Below, one piece after another: positions 19,926-29,231 of a stretch of DNA of 64,000 bases; position 1 is the first letter of the stretch, and each line of letters starts with the position of its first letter. Source of the stretch: Ornithinimicrobium sp. CNJ-824 (GTDB taxonomy: Bacteria; Actinomycetota; Actinomycetes; Actinomycetales; Dermatophilaceae); NCBI RefSeq assembly GCF_001942405.1, contig NZ_MKKA01000004.1, positions 32,194-96,193 of the forward strand. The letters run 5' to 3'. Below the pieces are notes generated by a model. The model was given only the letters and a program-made list of their open reading frames with translations, made no database searches and had not been told where the DNA came from. A program made the position numbers and the translations under genes.

Positions 19926-21995
19926 ATGACCGAGACCACCACCCAGGCGACCAGCTCCCCCCAGGCCCCCGCGCCCCCCACCGACCCGGCAGCACCGGAG
20001 GTGCCGATGACGGCCGCGGCCGGCGAGGGCGCGACCACCGTGCGCACCACCGAGGAGCTGACCCCGCTCGGCGAGGGGCTGCGCCGGGCCACGGCCGGCC
20101 GCTACGGCCCCGTCCGGGAGCTGATGCGCAGCACCCTGCCGGCCGACCTCATGGTCCGCGACCCCTCGCTGTCGATGGAGGAGGCCCGCGACTGGACGGT
20201 GCAGACCCTGCGCTCGCTGCTGGAGCTGGGCCTGGGCGGCACCGGCTTCCCGACCTCGGTCGGCGGGCTGGACGACGTCGGCCGCTCCTGCGTCGACTTC
20301 GAGATGACCGCCCACGGCGACCTGTCGGTCACCGTCAAGTCCGGCGTGCACTTCGGGCTCTACGGCGGGGCGGTCACCTCCCTGGGCACCGACCGCCACC
20401 ACGAGGAGTTCCTGCCGCCGGTCATCTCGACGGAGCAGATCGGCTCCTACGCGATGACCGAGTTCGGGCACGGGTCGGACGTGGCCTCCCTGGAGACGAC
20501 GATCACCCACGACCCGCGGACCGACGAGCTGGTCGTGCACTCCCCCACCCCCTCGGCGACCAAGACCTACATCGGCGCCGCCGCCCGGGACGCCCGGATG
20601 GCGGCCGTCTACGGCCAGCTGGTCGTGGACGGCGTCTCGCACGGCGTCCACGTCGTGCTGGTGCCGGTCCGGGACGAGCAGGGTCGCCCGATGCCGGGGG
20701 TCACCCTCGGCGACAACGGCCACAAGGGCGGGCTGCTCGGCGTCGACAACGGGACGATGACCTTCGACCAGGTGCGGGTGCCCCGCCGGATGCTGCTGGA
20801 CCGCTACGGCGGCATCGACGACGAGGGGCGCTACGTCTCCGACATCGAGGGGGACAGCAAGCGGTTCTTCACGATGCTCGGCACCCTGGTCCGGGGACGC
20901 ATCTGCGTCGGCGTCGGCGCCGGGGTCGCCTCGCGCAAGGCCCTGTCGATCGCCACCCGCTACGCCCTGCGACGACGGCAGTTCGACGCGCCCGGCCGCG
21001 ACGACGAGGTCCTCCTCATGGACTACCGGGCCCACCAGCGCAAGCTGCTGCCGGCGATCGCCACGACCTACGCGCACACCTTCGCCCTGAACGAGTGCGT
21101 CGACCGGCTCCAGGAGCTGCACGAGGCCTCCGAGAAGGTCCAGGTCGCCCAGCGCGAGCTGGAGACCCGGGCCGCCGGGCTGAAGGCCGTCGTCACCCGC
21201 TTCGCCAACGACACGATCCAGGTGTGCCGGGAGGCGTGCGGCGGGGCGGGGTACATGGCCGAGAACGGGCTGACCGTCCTGCGCGGCGACGCCGACGTCT
21301 TCGCCACCTTCGAGGGCGACAACACGGTCCTGCTGCAGCTGGTGGCCAAGGGCCTGCTCACGGGCTACCAGGAGATGTGGGGAGACCTGGACACCCGCGG
21401 CATGGTGGCCGCCGGCGCCCGGATGATCGGTGGGCAGGTCGTCGAGGCCACCGCGGTCCGGCCGCTGGTCAACCGGCTCGTCGCGGCCGCCGCCCGCCGG
21501 TCCGAGGACGAGACCCTGCTCGACCGGGGATGGCACCTGTCGATGTTCGTCGACCGGGAGAAGCACGTCCTGCAGACCCTCGCCAACCGGCTGCGGTCCC
21601 GGGCCAAGGACGAGGACTCCTTCGCGGCGTTCAACGACGCCCAGGACCACGTGCTCATGGCGGCCCGCACGCACATGGACCGGATCGTGCTCGAGGCCTT
21701 CGTCGAGGGCATCGAGGCCTGCGAGGACGGCGAGGTGCGCGACGTTCTCGAACGGCTGTGCACCCTCTACGCGTTGACCTCGATCGAGGCCGACTCCGGG
21801 TGGTTCCAGGCGCACAACCGGATGTCGGCGGCCCGCACCAAGGCGGTCACCGCCCAGATCAACACGCTGTGCGGCGAGCTGCGGCCGCACGCCCTGGGGC
21901 TCGTCGAGGGCATGGGCGTGCCCGAGGCCTGGCTGGGCTCGGCGATGCTGTCGCAGGACCCGGCCCGCTGGACCCCGGGCACCACCCCGGTCTGA
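19926..21995 (+). CDS. Acyl-CoA dehydrogenase/oxidase family protein
   Basis: FAD enzyme of 689 residues, longer than ordinary acyl-CoA dehydrogenases because of an acyl-CoA oxidase-type C-terminal domain. Visible features: SYAMTEFGHGSDVASLET at the flavin-binding region, KTYIGAAARDARMAAVYGQL, NGHKGGLLGVDNG, the middle helices with ASRKALSIATRYALRRRQF and the catalytic Glu in ATFEGDNTVLLQLVAKGLL. It introduces the 2,3 double bond of acyl-CoA; whether electrons go to oxygen or to ETF is not decided by sequence. ATG 19926 has GGAGGA. A 40-residue Ala/Pro/Thr-rich tail precedes the fold. It is probably co-transcribed with tetR. Confidence 0.9.
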   Translation: MTETTTQATSSPQAPAPPTDPAAPEVPMTAAAGEGATTVRTTEELTPLGEGLRRATAGRYGPVRELMRSTLPADLMVRDPSLSMEEARDWTVQTLRSLLELGLGGTGFPTSVGGLDDVGRSCVDFEMTAHGDLSVTVKSGVHFGLYGGAVTSLGTDRHHEEFLPPVISTEQIGSYAMTEFGHGSDVASLETTITHDPRTDELVVHSPTPSATKTYIGAAARDARMAAVYGQLVVDGVSHGVHVVLVPVRDEQGRPMPGVTLGDNGHKGGLLGVDNGTMTFDQVRVPRRMLLDRYGGIDDEGRYVSDIEGDSKRFFTMLGTLVRGRICVGVGAGVASRKALSIATRYALRRRQFDAPGRDDEVLLMDYRAHQRKLLPAIATTYAHTFALNECVDRLQELHEASEKVQVAQRELETRAAGLKAVVTRFANDTIQVCREACGGAGYMAENGLTVLRGDADVFATFEGDNTVLLQLVAKGLLTGYQEMWGDLDTRGMVAAGARMIGGQVVEATAVRPLVNRLVAAAARRSEDETLLDRGWHLSMFVDREKHVLQTLANRLRSRAKDEDSFAAFNDAQDHVLMAARTHMDRIVLEAFVEGIEACEDGEVRDVLERLCTLYALTSIEADSGWFQAHNRMSAARTKAVTAQINTLCGELRPHALGLVEGMGVPEAWLGSAMLSQDPARWTPGTTPV

Positions 21996-22008
21996 CCGGC
22001 CGACACGT

Positions 22009-22062
22009 CCGGCCGCACGGACCTGACGGGTTCAGGTGAGCCCGACGGGTCGGTGCGGCCGG
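22009..22062. terminator. Terminator between acyl-CoA oxidase and rocD
   Basis: CCGGCCGCAC (22009-22018) pairs with GTGCGGCCGG (22053-22062), enclosing a second stem ACCTGA/TCAGGT. It lies between convergent genes and could act on both. Confidence 0.6.
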
Positions 22063-22069
22063 GCGCGTC

Positions 22070-23301
22070 TCAGCCCTGGCGGGCCTCGGCGACCACCTCG
22101 GCCAGCGCGTCGGTGACGATCTTCAGCTCCTCTGCGGTGATCGTCAGCGGCGGGGCCAGCCGGATCGTCGAGCCGTGCGTGTCCTTGGCCAGCACGCCCT
22201 TGACCGCGAGCGCCTTGCAGGCCTCCTTGCCGGACAGCAGCCCGGGGTCGATGTCGACGCCGGCCCACAGGCCGCGCACCCGCACCTCCTCGACGCCCTG
22301 CCCGACGAGGGCCTCCAGGGCCTGGCGGAACTGGCCCTCCAGGCGCGGGCGTTCTCCTGGTGCCCACCCGAGGCGAGCAGGTCGCAGACAGCCTTGCCGA
22401 CCGCCGCCGCGAGCGGGTTGCCCCCGAAGGTGGAGCCGTGGGTGCCCGGCGTGATGACCCCCATGACGTCGGCGTCCGCGGCGACCGCCGACACCGGCAC
22501 GATGCCGCCGCCGAGCGCCTTGCCCAGGGTGTAGACGTCCGCTTCGACGCCCTCGTACTGGCAGGCCAGGGTGGTGCCCACCCGGCCCAGGCCGGCCTGG
22601 ATCTCGTCGGCGACCATCAGCACGTTGCGGTCGGTGCACAGCTCGCGCAGACCGGGCAGGAAGCCCTCCTTGGGGATCTTCACGCCCTGCTCGCCCTGGA
22701 TCGGCTCCACGAGCACCGCGACGGTGTTGTCGTGGATCGCGGCCTCCACCGCGGCCAGGTCGCCGTAGGGCACCGAGACGAAGCCCTGGGTGTAGGGGCC
22801 GTAGTGGTCGCGCGCCTCCGGGTCGTCGGAGAAGGAGATGATCGTGGTCGTGCGGCCGTGGAAGTTGCCGTCCATGACGATGATCTCGGCCATGTCCGCC
22901 TCCACCCCCTTGACGAGGTAGCCCCACTTCCGGGCGATCTTCAGCGCGGTCTCCACGGCCTCGGCCCCGGTGTTCATCGGCAGGATCATGTCCTTGCCCA
23001 CGAGCTCGGACAGCGCGGCGCAGAACGGGCCCAGCTGGTCGTTGTGGAAGGCGCGGCTGGTCAGGGTGGAGCGGTCGAGCTGGTCCTTGGCGGCCTGCAC
23101 CAGCGCGGGGTGACGGTGGCCGAAGTTCAGCGCCGAGTAGCCGGACAGCGCGTCGAGGTAGCGGCGGCCCTCCACGTCCGTGACCCAGATCCCCTCGGCG
23201 TGCTCGACGACGACGGGCAGCGGGCTGTAGTTGTGGGCGGCGACCCTGTTCTCGAGGTCGATGAAGTCCTGGTTGGTCGACAGCTGCGTCATGGTCGTCA
23301 T
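22070..23301 (-). CDS. rocD: Ornithine aminotransferase (one apparent frameshift)
   Basis: Class III PLP aminotransferase converting ornithine and 2-oxoglutarate to glutamate semialdehyde and glutamate. Signatures are NYSPLPVVVEHAEG, LNFGHRHP, MNTGAEAVETALK, FHGRTTTIISFS, ADEIQAGLGRVG and the lysine of TLGKALGGGIVPVSA. The pattern fits RocD better than acetylornithine aminotransferase. The frame shifts near 22345 (GCCCGCGCCTGG for GCCCGCCGCCTGG) before GQFRQALEALV; corrected length is about 405. Two ATGs (23301 and 23292) are possible; SD spacing favours 23292. It shares an upstream element with argG. Confidence 0.9.
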
Positions 23302-23380
23302 CCTAGGGGTGGGGCCGGTGGTGGACCGGGGTGCGGGTCGGCAGGGCGCGCGGTCCGGCAGCGCCGACGGACCTGTGGGG

Positions 23381-23411
23381 AAAGTATGCAGTGTCAAGAA
23401 TAAGTATGCAA
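23381..23411 (-). promoter_or_regulatory. rocD upstream element, candidate ArgR-type operator
   Basis: On the minus strand TTGCATACTTATTC is followed by TTGACACTGCATACTTT. It contains TTGACA and a CATACT -10-like box and matches the argG element at 22 of 31 bases with the same internal spacing. The leader to rocD is about 80 nt. Confidence 0.55.
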
Positions 23412-23419
23412 AGACCGGG

Positions 23420-24775
23420 TCAGGTCGCGTCGAGGCTCTCCCCCGCCCGCTCGGGCAGGAGCAGGTATGCCGCGACGGCCCCGACGAGGAAGGTGCCCCC
23501 GAACAGGGCGAACAGTCCGGCGTTGCCCCACAGGACGAGCAGGGCGGGGACCGACAGCGGTGCCACGATGGAGGCGATCCGGCCGAAGCCGGCCGCGGCC
23601 CCCGCGCCCGACCCGCGGACCGAGGTGGGGTAGATCTCCGGGGTGACGGCGTACAGCGCGCCCCAGGCCCCCAGGTTGAAGAAGGACAGCGCCATGCCCG
23701 CGGCCAGGACCTGGGTGGTGCCGTCGGCGACGCCGAACAGACCGGCGGAGACCGCCGACCCGACGAGGAAGGACGCCAGCGTCACGCGGCGTCCCCACAC
23801 CTCGACCAGGACCGCCGCCAGGGCGTAGCCGGGCAGCTGGGCCAGCGTGATGACGAGCGTGTAGCCGAAGGAGCGGACCAGGTCGTAGCCCTGGGCGTAG
23901 AGCAGGCTGGGCAGCCAGATGAAGGCCCCGTAGTAGGAGAAGTTGACGCAGAACCAGACCAGCCAGATGCCCAGCGTCCGCCGCCGGTAGGTCGGCGACC
24001 ACAGCTGCCCGGGCGTCTTCGGCGGGACCGGGGGCAGCGGGCGGCTGCGGGCGGGCGGCTCGACCCCGGCGGAGTCCTCGAACCGGCGCACGACCGCCTC
24101 GGCCTCCTGCGCACGGCCGCGCCGCTCGAGGAACAGCGGGGACTCCGGCAGGCCCCACCGGATCACGACCGCCCACAGGGCGGGGACCAGCCCGATGGCG
24201 AACGCGTAGCGCCAGCCGCCCTCGAACCGCGGCACGACGAAGAAGCCGACGAGCGCGGCCAGCAGCCAGCCGACGGCCCAGAACGACTCCAGGGCCACGA
24301 CCATCCGGCCGCGGATGCGCGTGGGCGAGAGCTCGCTCACCAGCGTGGAGGCCACGGGCAGCTCGGCCCCCAGGCCGAGCCCGACGAGGAAGCGCAGCAG
24401 CAGGAGCACCGCCAGGCCGGTCGCCAGGGCGGAGGCCCCGGTGGCCACGCCGTAGACGAGCAGGGTGAGGGCGAACACGGTGCGGCGCCCGTAGCGGTCC
24501 GCGAGCATCCCGCCGAAGGTGGCCCCGATCGCCATGCCGACGAACCCGATGGACAGCAGCCAGGACTGCTCGGTGCGCGTCAGGTCCCAGGACGTGGCGA
24601 TGGCCAGGCCGACGAAGGAGATGAGCCCCACGTCCATGGCGTCCAGCGCCCAGCCGGTGCCCGCACCCAGCAGGGTGCGGGTGTGCTCGCGGGTGTAGGG
24701 CAGGCGCCCCATCCGCTCCGCGCGGGTGGGGGCCTGCTCAGGCGGATCCGCGCCCGGGGGCGTCGCCGTCGACAT
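23420..24775 (-). CDS. MFS transporter, metabolite:H+ symporter type
   Basis: 451-residue 12-helix transporter. The first helix region has GWALDAMDVGLISFV, typical of the aromatic acid/sugar:proton symporter group, followed by the loop motif GGMLADRYGRRTVF and the loop LSPTRIRGRMV and PEIYPTSVRGSGAG in the second half. Substrate is not predictable; organic acids are plausible. ATG 24775. It lies 17 nt after the DUF4389 gene stop on the same strand and about 120 nt before rocD, with the shared operator between them. Confidence 0.9.
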   Translation of the reverse strand: MSTATPPGADPPEQAPTRAERMGRLPYTREHTRTLLGAGTGWALDAMDVGLISFVGLAIATSWDLTRTEQSWLLSIGFVGMAIGATFGGMLADRYGRRTVFALTLLVYGVATGASALATGLAVLLLLRFLVGLGLGAELPVASTLVSELSPTRIRGRMVVALESFWAVGWLLAALVGFFVVPRFEGGWRYAFAIGLVPALWAVVIRWGLPESPLFLERRGRAQEAEAVVRRFEDSAGVEPPARSRPLPPVPPKTPGQLWSPTYRRRTLGIWLVWFCVNFSYYGAFIWLPSLLYAQGYDLVRSFGYTLVITLAQLPGYALAAVLVEVWGRRVTLASFLVGSAVSAGLFGVADGTTQVLAAGMALSFFNLGAWGALYAVTPEIYPTSVRGSGAGAAAGFGRIASIVAPLSVPALLVLWGNAGLFALFGGTFLVGAVAAYLLLPERAGESLDAT

Positions 24776-24791
24776 GGTCGCTGATCCTAGG

Positions 24792-26240
24792 TCACTCCCG
24801 GGCACCCGCCTCGGCCGCCCGCACCGCGAGGGCGATCGCCGCGCCGCCGCCGAGCAGGAGGACCACCCCCAGGGCCAGCAGCGTCCCGCCGAGGGGCCGG
24901 GCCCAGGGCATGGTCGCGGCCACGTCGATCCGGGCCTCCAGGCCCCTGCTGCCGTCGGCCGGCATGACGACGGCGACCCAGCTGCCGGAGGTGGCCGGCA
25001 GCTCGACCGACTGCCGGCCGGGACCCTCGGCGCTGGCCACCCAGACGTCGTGCCCGTAGGGGTCGGTGCGGGGGGCGACGCCGGAGACCTCGCGCACGTC
25101 GGCCGTGAGCGGCCCGGTCTGCACGGTGTGCTCGACCCCGGCGAGGTAGGACGCCGCGTCGTCGGCCCGGGCGACACCCACGAACACCTCGCCGCCGTCG
25201 GCGTCCTGGGCACGGACCCGGACCTCGCCGAGCCCCTCGTCCAGGCCCAGGCCCCGCAGCTCGAGCGGCTCGGTGGCCACGGCATACCCGTCCGTCTGCA
25301 CCCGCAGGGTGGGGCTGGTGACCCAGCCGTCCTGCCGCAGCGCCGAGACGCCCGCGCCGCCGACGACCAGCCCGAGGCCGAGGAGCAGGGCCAGGGCCCC
25401 GGCGACCACGGCCACGGTGCGGCCGGCCGTCCAGGCGTGCGACCTGCCGGTGCCCGGGTGCCGGGCCGGGACGGTCCGGTCCTGCGGAACGGCGGCCGGC
25501 CCGGTCGGCGCCAGGGTGTCCTGGAGGTCGCCGCGGCCACCCTGGTCCAGCCGGAACGGCGGGTAGGTGTCGGTCATCAGGCCGGCGTAGGCGGCCACCC
25601 GCAGCACCCAGCGGTTCAGGCCGAGGAGCAGGTCGTAGAGGCCCTGGGGGTAGCGGCCGGTGAAGAGCAGGAAGAACCCGGCCACCACGGCCAGGAGGGC
25701 GATCAGGCCGCCGCTCTCCCAGGCCCACCGGGTGCCCTCCGCGGTCTCCCAGGCCAGGCCGTCCACGCGGGCGTCGTCGACGAACCGGATGCCGTTGGTC
25801 GTCAGCAGCCCGACGATCAGGTAGTGCGGGATCGCCAGCAGCCACCACTTGACGAGGACGAGGCCCCGCGAGAGCTGCCCGGGCGGGTCGACCTCGAGGT
25901 GGGCCGGGTAGTCCGGGACGTCCTGCAGGGTGAACGGCGGGTAGCGGTCGGTCGCGAGGGCGCCGTAGGAGTAGTAGGCCACCCGCCAGCTCCACCGGAG
26001 GACGCCGACGTTGAAGTCGAAGATCGCGCGCGGATACCGCCCCGTGAACAGGATCGCGAAGAACGCGACGACCGTGAGGACCACGAAGGCCGCCCACAGC
26101 ACGGCGAGCACGATCGCGTGCGGGACGACCAGCACCCACTTGACCAGCCACAGCCCACGGGAGGGCCGGTCCGGACCGGGGTCAGCGATAAGGTGGAGGG
26201 GGTATGCGGGAACGGTTCCCGGTGCGAGGACCGCAGTCAT
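24792..26240 (-). CDS. DUF4389 domain membrane protein, two repeats
   Basis: 482-residue membrane protein with two copies of the DUF4389 unit: LWLVKWVLVVPHAIVLAVLW with FTGRYPRAIFDFNVGVLRWSWR, and LVLVKWWLLAIPHYLIVGLL with FTGRYPQGLYDLLLGLNRWVLR. A linker, another transmembrane helix, an extracytoplasmic domain of about 150 residues and a final helix follow. Function unknown. I choose ATG 26240 because AAGAAGG is 8 nt away; an upstream GTG at 26249 overlaps that site. It may be in one transcript with the MFS gene. Confidence 0.85.
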   Translation of the reverse strand: MTAVLAPGTVPAYPLHLIADPGPDRPSRGLWLVKWVLVVPHAIVLAVLWAAFVVLTVVAFFAILFTGRYPRAIFDFNVGVLRWSWRVAYYSYGALATDRYPPFTLQDVPDYPAHLEVDPPGQLSRGLVLVKWWLLAIPHYLIVGLLTTNGIRFVDDARVDGLAWETAEGTRWAWESGGLIALLAVVAGFFLLFTGRYPQGLYDLLLGLNRWVLRVAAYAGLMTDTYPPFRLDQGGRGDLQDTLAPTGPAAVPQDRTVPARHPGTGRSHAWTAGRTVAVVAGALALLLGLGLVVGGAGVSALRQDGWVTSPTLRVQTDGYAVATEPLELRGLGLDEGLGEVRVRAQDADGGEVFVGVARADDAASYLAGVEHTVQTGPLTADVREVSGVAPRTDPYGHDVWVASAEGPGRQSVELPATSGSWVAVVMPADGSRGLEARIDVAATMPWARPLGGTLLALGVVLLLGGGAAIALAVRAAEAGARE

Positions 26241-26362
26241 CGCGATCACCTTCTTTTTGTCAACCCCACCCTATCTCTCCCCGGGAGGCGGCGGAAGAGG
26301 CTCGGGCCCGCCGTGACCAAGGTCACCCCTCCACCGCCACACGGCGGGGGCCGACCCCGCGG

Positions 26363-26860
26363 TCAGCGGTAGTTGGTGAACTGCAGCGCCACGTCCAGGT
26401 CCTTGCCCTTGAGCAGGCGCTGGACCTCCTGGAGGTCGTCGCGGGACTTGGACGTCACCCGCAGCTCGTCCCCCTGGATCGTCGGCTTGACGCCCTTGGG
26501 GCCCTCGTCGCGGATGATCTTGGAGATCTTCTTGGCGTTCTCGCTGGAGATCCCCGACGTCAGGGCGGCCTCCAGGCGGTACTCCTTGCCCGAGGCCCGC
26601 GGCTCGCCGTCGTTGCTGTACTCCAGGTGCTTGAGCGAGACACCGCGCTTGACCAGCTTGGTCTGCAGCACGTCGAGCACGGCCTTGCAGCGTTCCTCGC
26701 TGTTCGCCGCCATCGTGATGGTCTCGCCGGACAGCTCCACCCGGGCCCCGACGTTCTTGAAGTCGTACCGCTGGTTGATCTCCTTGGCCGCCTGGTTGAC
26801 GGCGTTGGCGACCTCCTGGTGGTCGACCTTGCTGACGATGTCGAAGGACGAGTCGGCCAT
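26363..26860 (-). CDS. YajQ family cyclic-di-GMP-binding protein
   Basis: 165-residue member of the YajQ/DUF520 family, begins [20 protein letters not shown] and has the conserved [18 protein letters not shown] and [23 protein letters not shown] segments. Family members bind nucleotides including cyclic di-GMP in some species. ATG 26860 follows AGGAGG. The 26241-26362 stretch before the DUF4389 gene has weak hairpin potential only. Size is typical. Confidence 0.93.
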   Translation of the reverse strand: MADSSFDIVSKVDHQEVANAVNQAAKEINQRYDFKNVGARVELSGETITMAANSEERCKAVLDVLQTKLVKRGVSLKHLEYSNDGEPRASGKEYRLEAALTSGISSENAKKISKIIRDEGPKGVKPTIQGDELRVTSKSRDDLQEVQRLLKGKDLDVALQFTNYR

Positions 26861-26886
26861 GACGGCATACCTCCTGCTGCGCTCGG

Positions 26887-26916
26887 TTCGGACCCGTGGT
26901 CCCGTCCTGTTATCCT
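26887..26916 (+). promoter_or_regulatory. Promoter of tRNA-Tyr
   Basis: TTCGGA (26887-26892) and TATCCT (26911-26916), the latter after TGT, spaced 18 nt; start predicted near 26923, 15 nt before the tRNA. Confidence 0.65.
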
Positions 26917-26937
26917 TTCATCCGCGCGCAGCGCACT

Positions 26938-27020
26938 GGCAGGTTGTCCGAGCGGCCAATGGAAGCGGACTGTAAATCCGTCGGCGTATGCCTACGCAGG
27001 TTCGAATCCTGCACCTGCCA
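26938..27020 (+). tRNA. tRNA-Tyr (GTA anticodon)
   Basis: 83-nt class II tRNA with acceptor GGCAGGT/ACCTGCC, anticodon loop CTGTAAA giving GTA, and a long variable arm. Discriminator A at 27020; CCA not encoded. Confidence 0.96.
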
Positions 27021-27030
27021 CTCCCGCGAG

Positions 27031-27054
27031 AGGGCCCCACCAGGGTGGGGCCCT
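27031..27054 (+). terminator. Terminator after tRNA-Tyr
   Basis: AGGGCCCCACC pairs with GGTGGGGCCCT, 11 bp with a very short loop, 10 nt after the tRNA. Confidence 0.85.
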
Positions 27055-27204
27055 TCGCCGTTCCGGGGCCGGTCGGACCGCGGCTGCTCCCTCGCCCGGC
27101 GACGGTCCCGCGGCGCGCTTCGTGCAACACCGGGCCCGCCGGGGACATAGTGCGGGTGTCGGCCCCCGACCGGGGGCGGCGCCACTCGTGCGCCAGGAGG
27201 AGCG

Positions 27205-27747
27205 ATGGCCGGCAGCCTCGCCGACGACGACGGACCGGCCGCCCTCGCCGTGGACACCCGGGACGCCGCGTGGTTCGACGCCTTCTTCGCCGACCACGCG
27301 ACCGCCGTGCACCGCTACTTCGTGCGACGGGCCGCCCGCGACGACGCGGAGGACCTCGCCGCCGAGGTGTTCGCCACGGCCTGGCGACGCCGGGACCGCA
27401 TCCCGGCCGGCTTCGAGCTGCCGTGGCTCTACCGCACCGCCTCCTACGTCCTGGCCAACCACCGGCGACGGCCGACGCTGACGCTGATCTCGGAGTACGG
27501 CAACGAGCAGGAACGGCACACCACGCGCACGGCCGACCCCGCCGAGCTCGTCATGGCCGACCAGGAGGTGCGCACGGCGATGGCCCGGCTCAGCAGCCGC
27601 GACCGGTCCGTGCTCATGCTGCACGCCTGGGAGGGCATGGACGGAGAGGGCCTCGCCAAGGCCCTCGGCCTGACCCGCGGCGGCGCCGCGGCCGCCCTCT
27701 CCCGCGCCCGGGCCCGGCTGCGCCAGGCCTGGTCCGAGGACCACTGA
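27205..27747 (+). CDS. ECF-type RNA polymerase sigma factor
   Basis: 180-residue sigma-70 family protein with region 2 (FFADHATAVHRYFVRRAA, DAEDLAAEVFATAWRRRD, PWLYRTASYVLANHRRR) and region 4 (RLSSRDRSVLMLHAWEGMDGEGLAKALGLTRGGAAAALSRARARLR). ATG 27205 has AGGAGGAG. The next gene, 22 nt downstream, encodes a membrane protein likely to be its partner. The signal is unknown. Confidence 0.93.
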   Translation: MAGSLADDDGPAALAVDTRDAAWFDAFFADHATAVHRYFVRRAARDDAEDLAAEVFATAWRRRDRIPAGFELPWLYRTASYVLANHRRRPTLTLISEYGNEQERHTTRTADPAELVMADQEVRTAMARLSSRDRSVLMLHAWEGMDGEGLAKALGLTRGGAAAALSRARARLRQAWSEDH

Positions 27748-27769
27748 ACGACCCAGGAGGATCTGCACC

Positions 27770-29197
27770 ATGGTCGACCACGACGACGAGGCCCTGGCCC
27801 GTCTGCGGGCCAGCGACCCGGCCACCGGGTCCCATCCCGACCTGCGGACGCTGCGGGCGCGCATCGCCGGCAAGGCGCCGGACAGCCTGGGCGCGGACCG
27901 GGCCACCGCCGTGCCCGACGAGGTGTGGCGGGGGAGCCGGGCGGCGACCCTCCCCTGGGTGGCGGCGACGGTCGCGCTGGCCCTGGGCATGGGCTCGGGG
28001 GGCTACGTCCTGGGCGCCCGGAGCGGCGAGGACCCCGGGGTCGTCGCGGCGCGCGAGGCGGACGTCGGCCCCGCCGTCGACGACGCCCTGCCGGGCCTGT
28101 CCCCGGGCGCGCAGCCGGTCCAGGACATGGAGGGCTCGGTGCCGGCGTCGCAGGACGGTGTGCCGACGAGCGGGGGGACCGTGGAGGGGGCGAACTACGA
28201 CCCGGGACCGGTCCGGCTCGTCGCGGGCGAGGGCCTGCCGGAGGAGCGCACGACCGGAGAGGTGCGCACGCTGGTGTCGGCCCTCGACGCGGAGGAGTTC
28301 CTGGCCGACTGGGCCCGGTCCCTGGGGCTGGACGGGGCCGGCGTCGTGGAGGCCGACGACCTCTGGGGGGCCGGGCAGGGTCTCTACGACCCGGCGACGG
28401 GACGCATGCTCAGCGTCCATGCGGCCGACGGCGGGGCGCTGAACTACTCCTACGAGGACAGCTACCGTTCACCCTGGTGCCGGGAGATGGTCCCCAGCGA
28501 CGAGGAGGGCCGCGCGCAGATGGCCCAGGAGTGGACGGACGCCATGGGACCGGACGTGCCGATGCCCGACCCGGCCAACTGCCGCGAGGTGGCCGGCGAG
28601 ACACCGACCCCGGAGCAGGCGGTCGCGGCCGCGCGCGACTTCCTCACCGGCACGGGGGTGGTCGGCGAGGACTGGGACCTGGTGGCCCCGGGCTGGGACG
28701 ACCCCACCTCCGGCACGGTGGCGGTCGAGGGCCGGCCCGCCGACTCCAGCTTCCAGGAGCTCACCGTCACGGTCACGGTCGGGCCCGAGGGGGTCGTCAG
28801 CGCCTGGGGAGTGACCGGGGAGCCCACCTCTCTGGGGACCTACCCGGTGATCTCGCCGGTGGAGGCCGTCGAGCGGCACGGTCGCCGGGAGTTCTCCGTC
28901 GACTACGGCGTCTCGATCCCCGAGGACCTCTCCTGGGCCGACGACGGCGCGTCGACGTCGATGCCCTACCCCGAGTACGAGATGCCCGAGCCCACCCCGC
29001 CGGAACCCGGGATGAAGATCCCCATGCTCATCAAGGACAAGACCGTCACCGACGCCGAGCTCGTCCGCGGCACCATGTGGACCCAGACCGGCGGTTCGCT
29101 CGAGGTTCCGGTGTGGAAGCTGCTCACCGGCGACGGGATGCACTACACCGTGATGGCGGTGGCCGACGAGGCGATCGACTGGCAGAGCTGGGAGTGA
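27770..29197 (+). CDS. Membrane-anchored putative anti-sigma partner
   Basis: 475-residue protein with a cytoplasmic N-terminus of about 60 residues, one transmembrane helix at about residues 62-81 (LPWVAATVALALGMGSGGYVLG) and a large extracytoplasmic part rich in acidic residues and Pro. No zinc-binding anti-sigma motif (HxxxCxxC) is present, so the assignment as anti-sigma is from position and topology. Similar ECF-associated proteins of actinobacteria are known as a class but not well characterised. ATG 27770 has AGGAGG. The C-terminal part has no recognised domain. Confidence 0.75.
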   Translation: MVDHDDEALARLRASDPATGSHPDLRTLRARIAGKAPDSLGADRATAVPDEVWRGSRAATLPWVAATVALALGMGSGGYVLGARSGEDPGVVAAREADVGPAVDDALPGLSPGAQPVQDMEGSVPASQDGVPTSGGTVEGANYDPGPVRLVAGEGLPEERTTGEVRTLVSALDAEEFLADWARSLGLDGAGVVEADDLWGAGQGLYDPATGRMLSVHAADGGALNYSYEDSYRSPWCREMVPSDEEGRAQMAQEWTDAMGPDVPMPDPANCREVAGETPTPEQAVAAARDFLTGTGVVGEDWDLVAPGWDDPTSGTVAVEGRPADSSFQELTVTVTVGPEGVVSAWGVTGEPTSLGTYPVISPVEAVERHGRREFSVDYGVSIPEDLSWADDGASTSMPYPEYEMPEPTPPEPGMKIPMLIKDKTVTDAELVRGTMWTQTGGSLEVPVWKLLTGDGMHYTVMAVADEAIDWQSWE

Positions 29198-29231
29198 CGG
29201 GACGCCGACCTCGGCCGGAGCGCGGTCAGGG

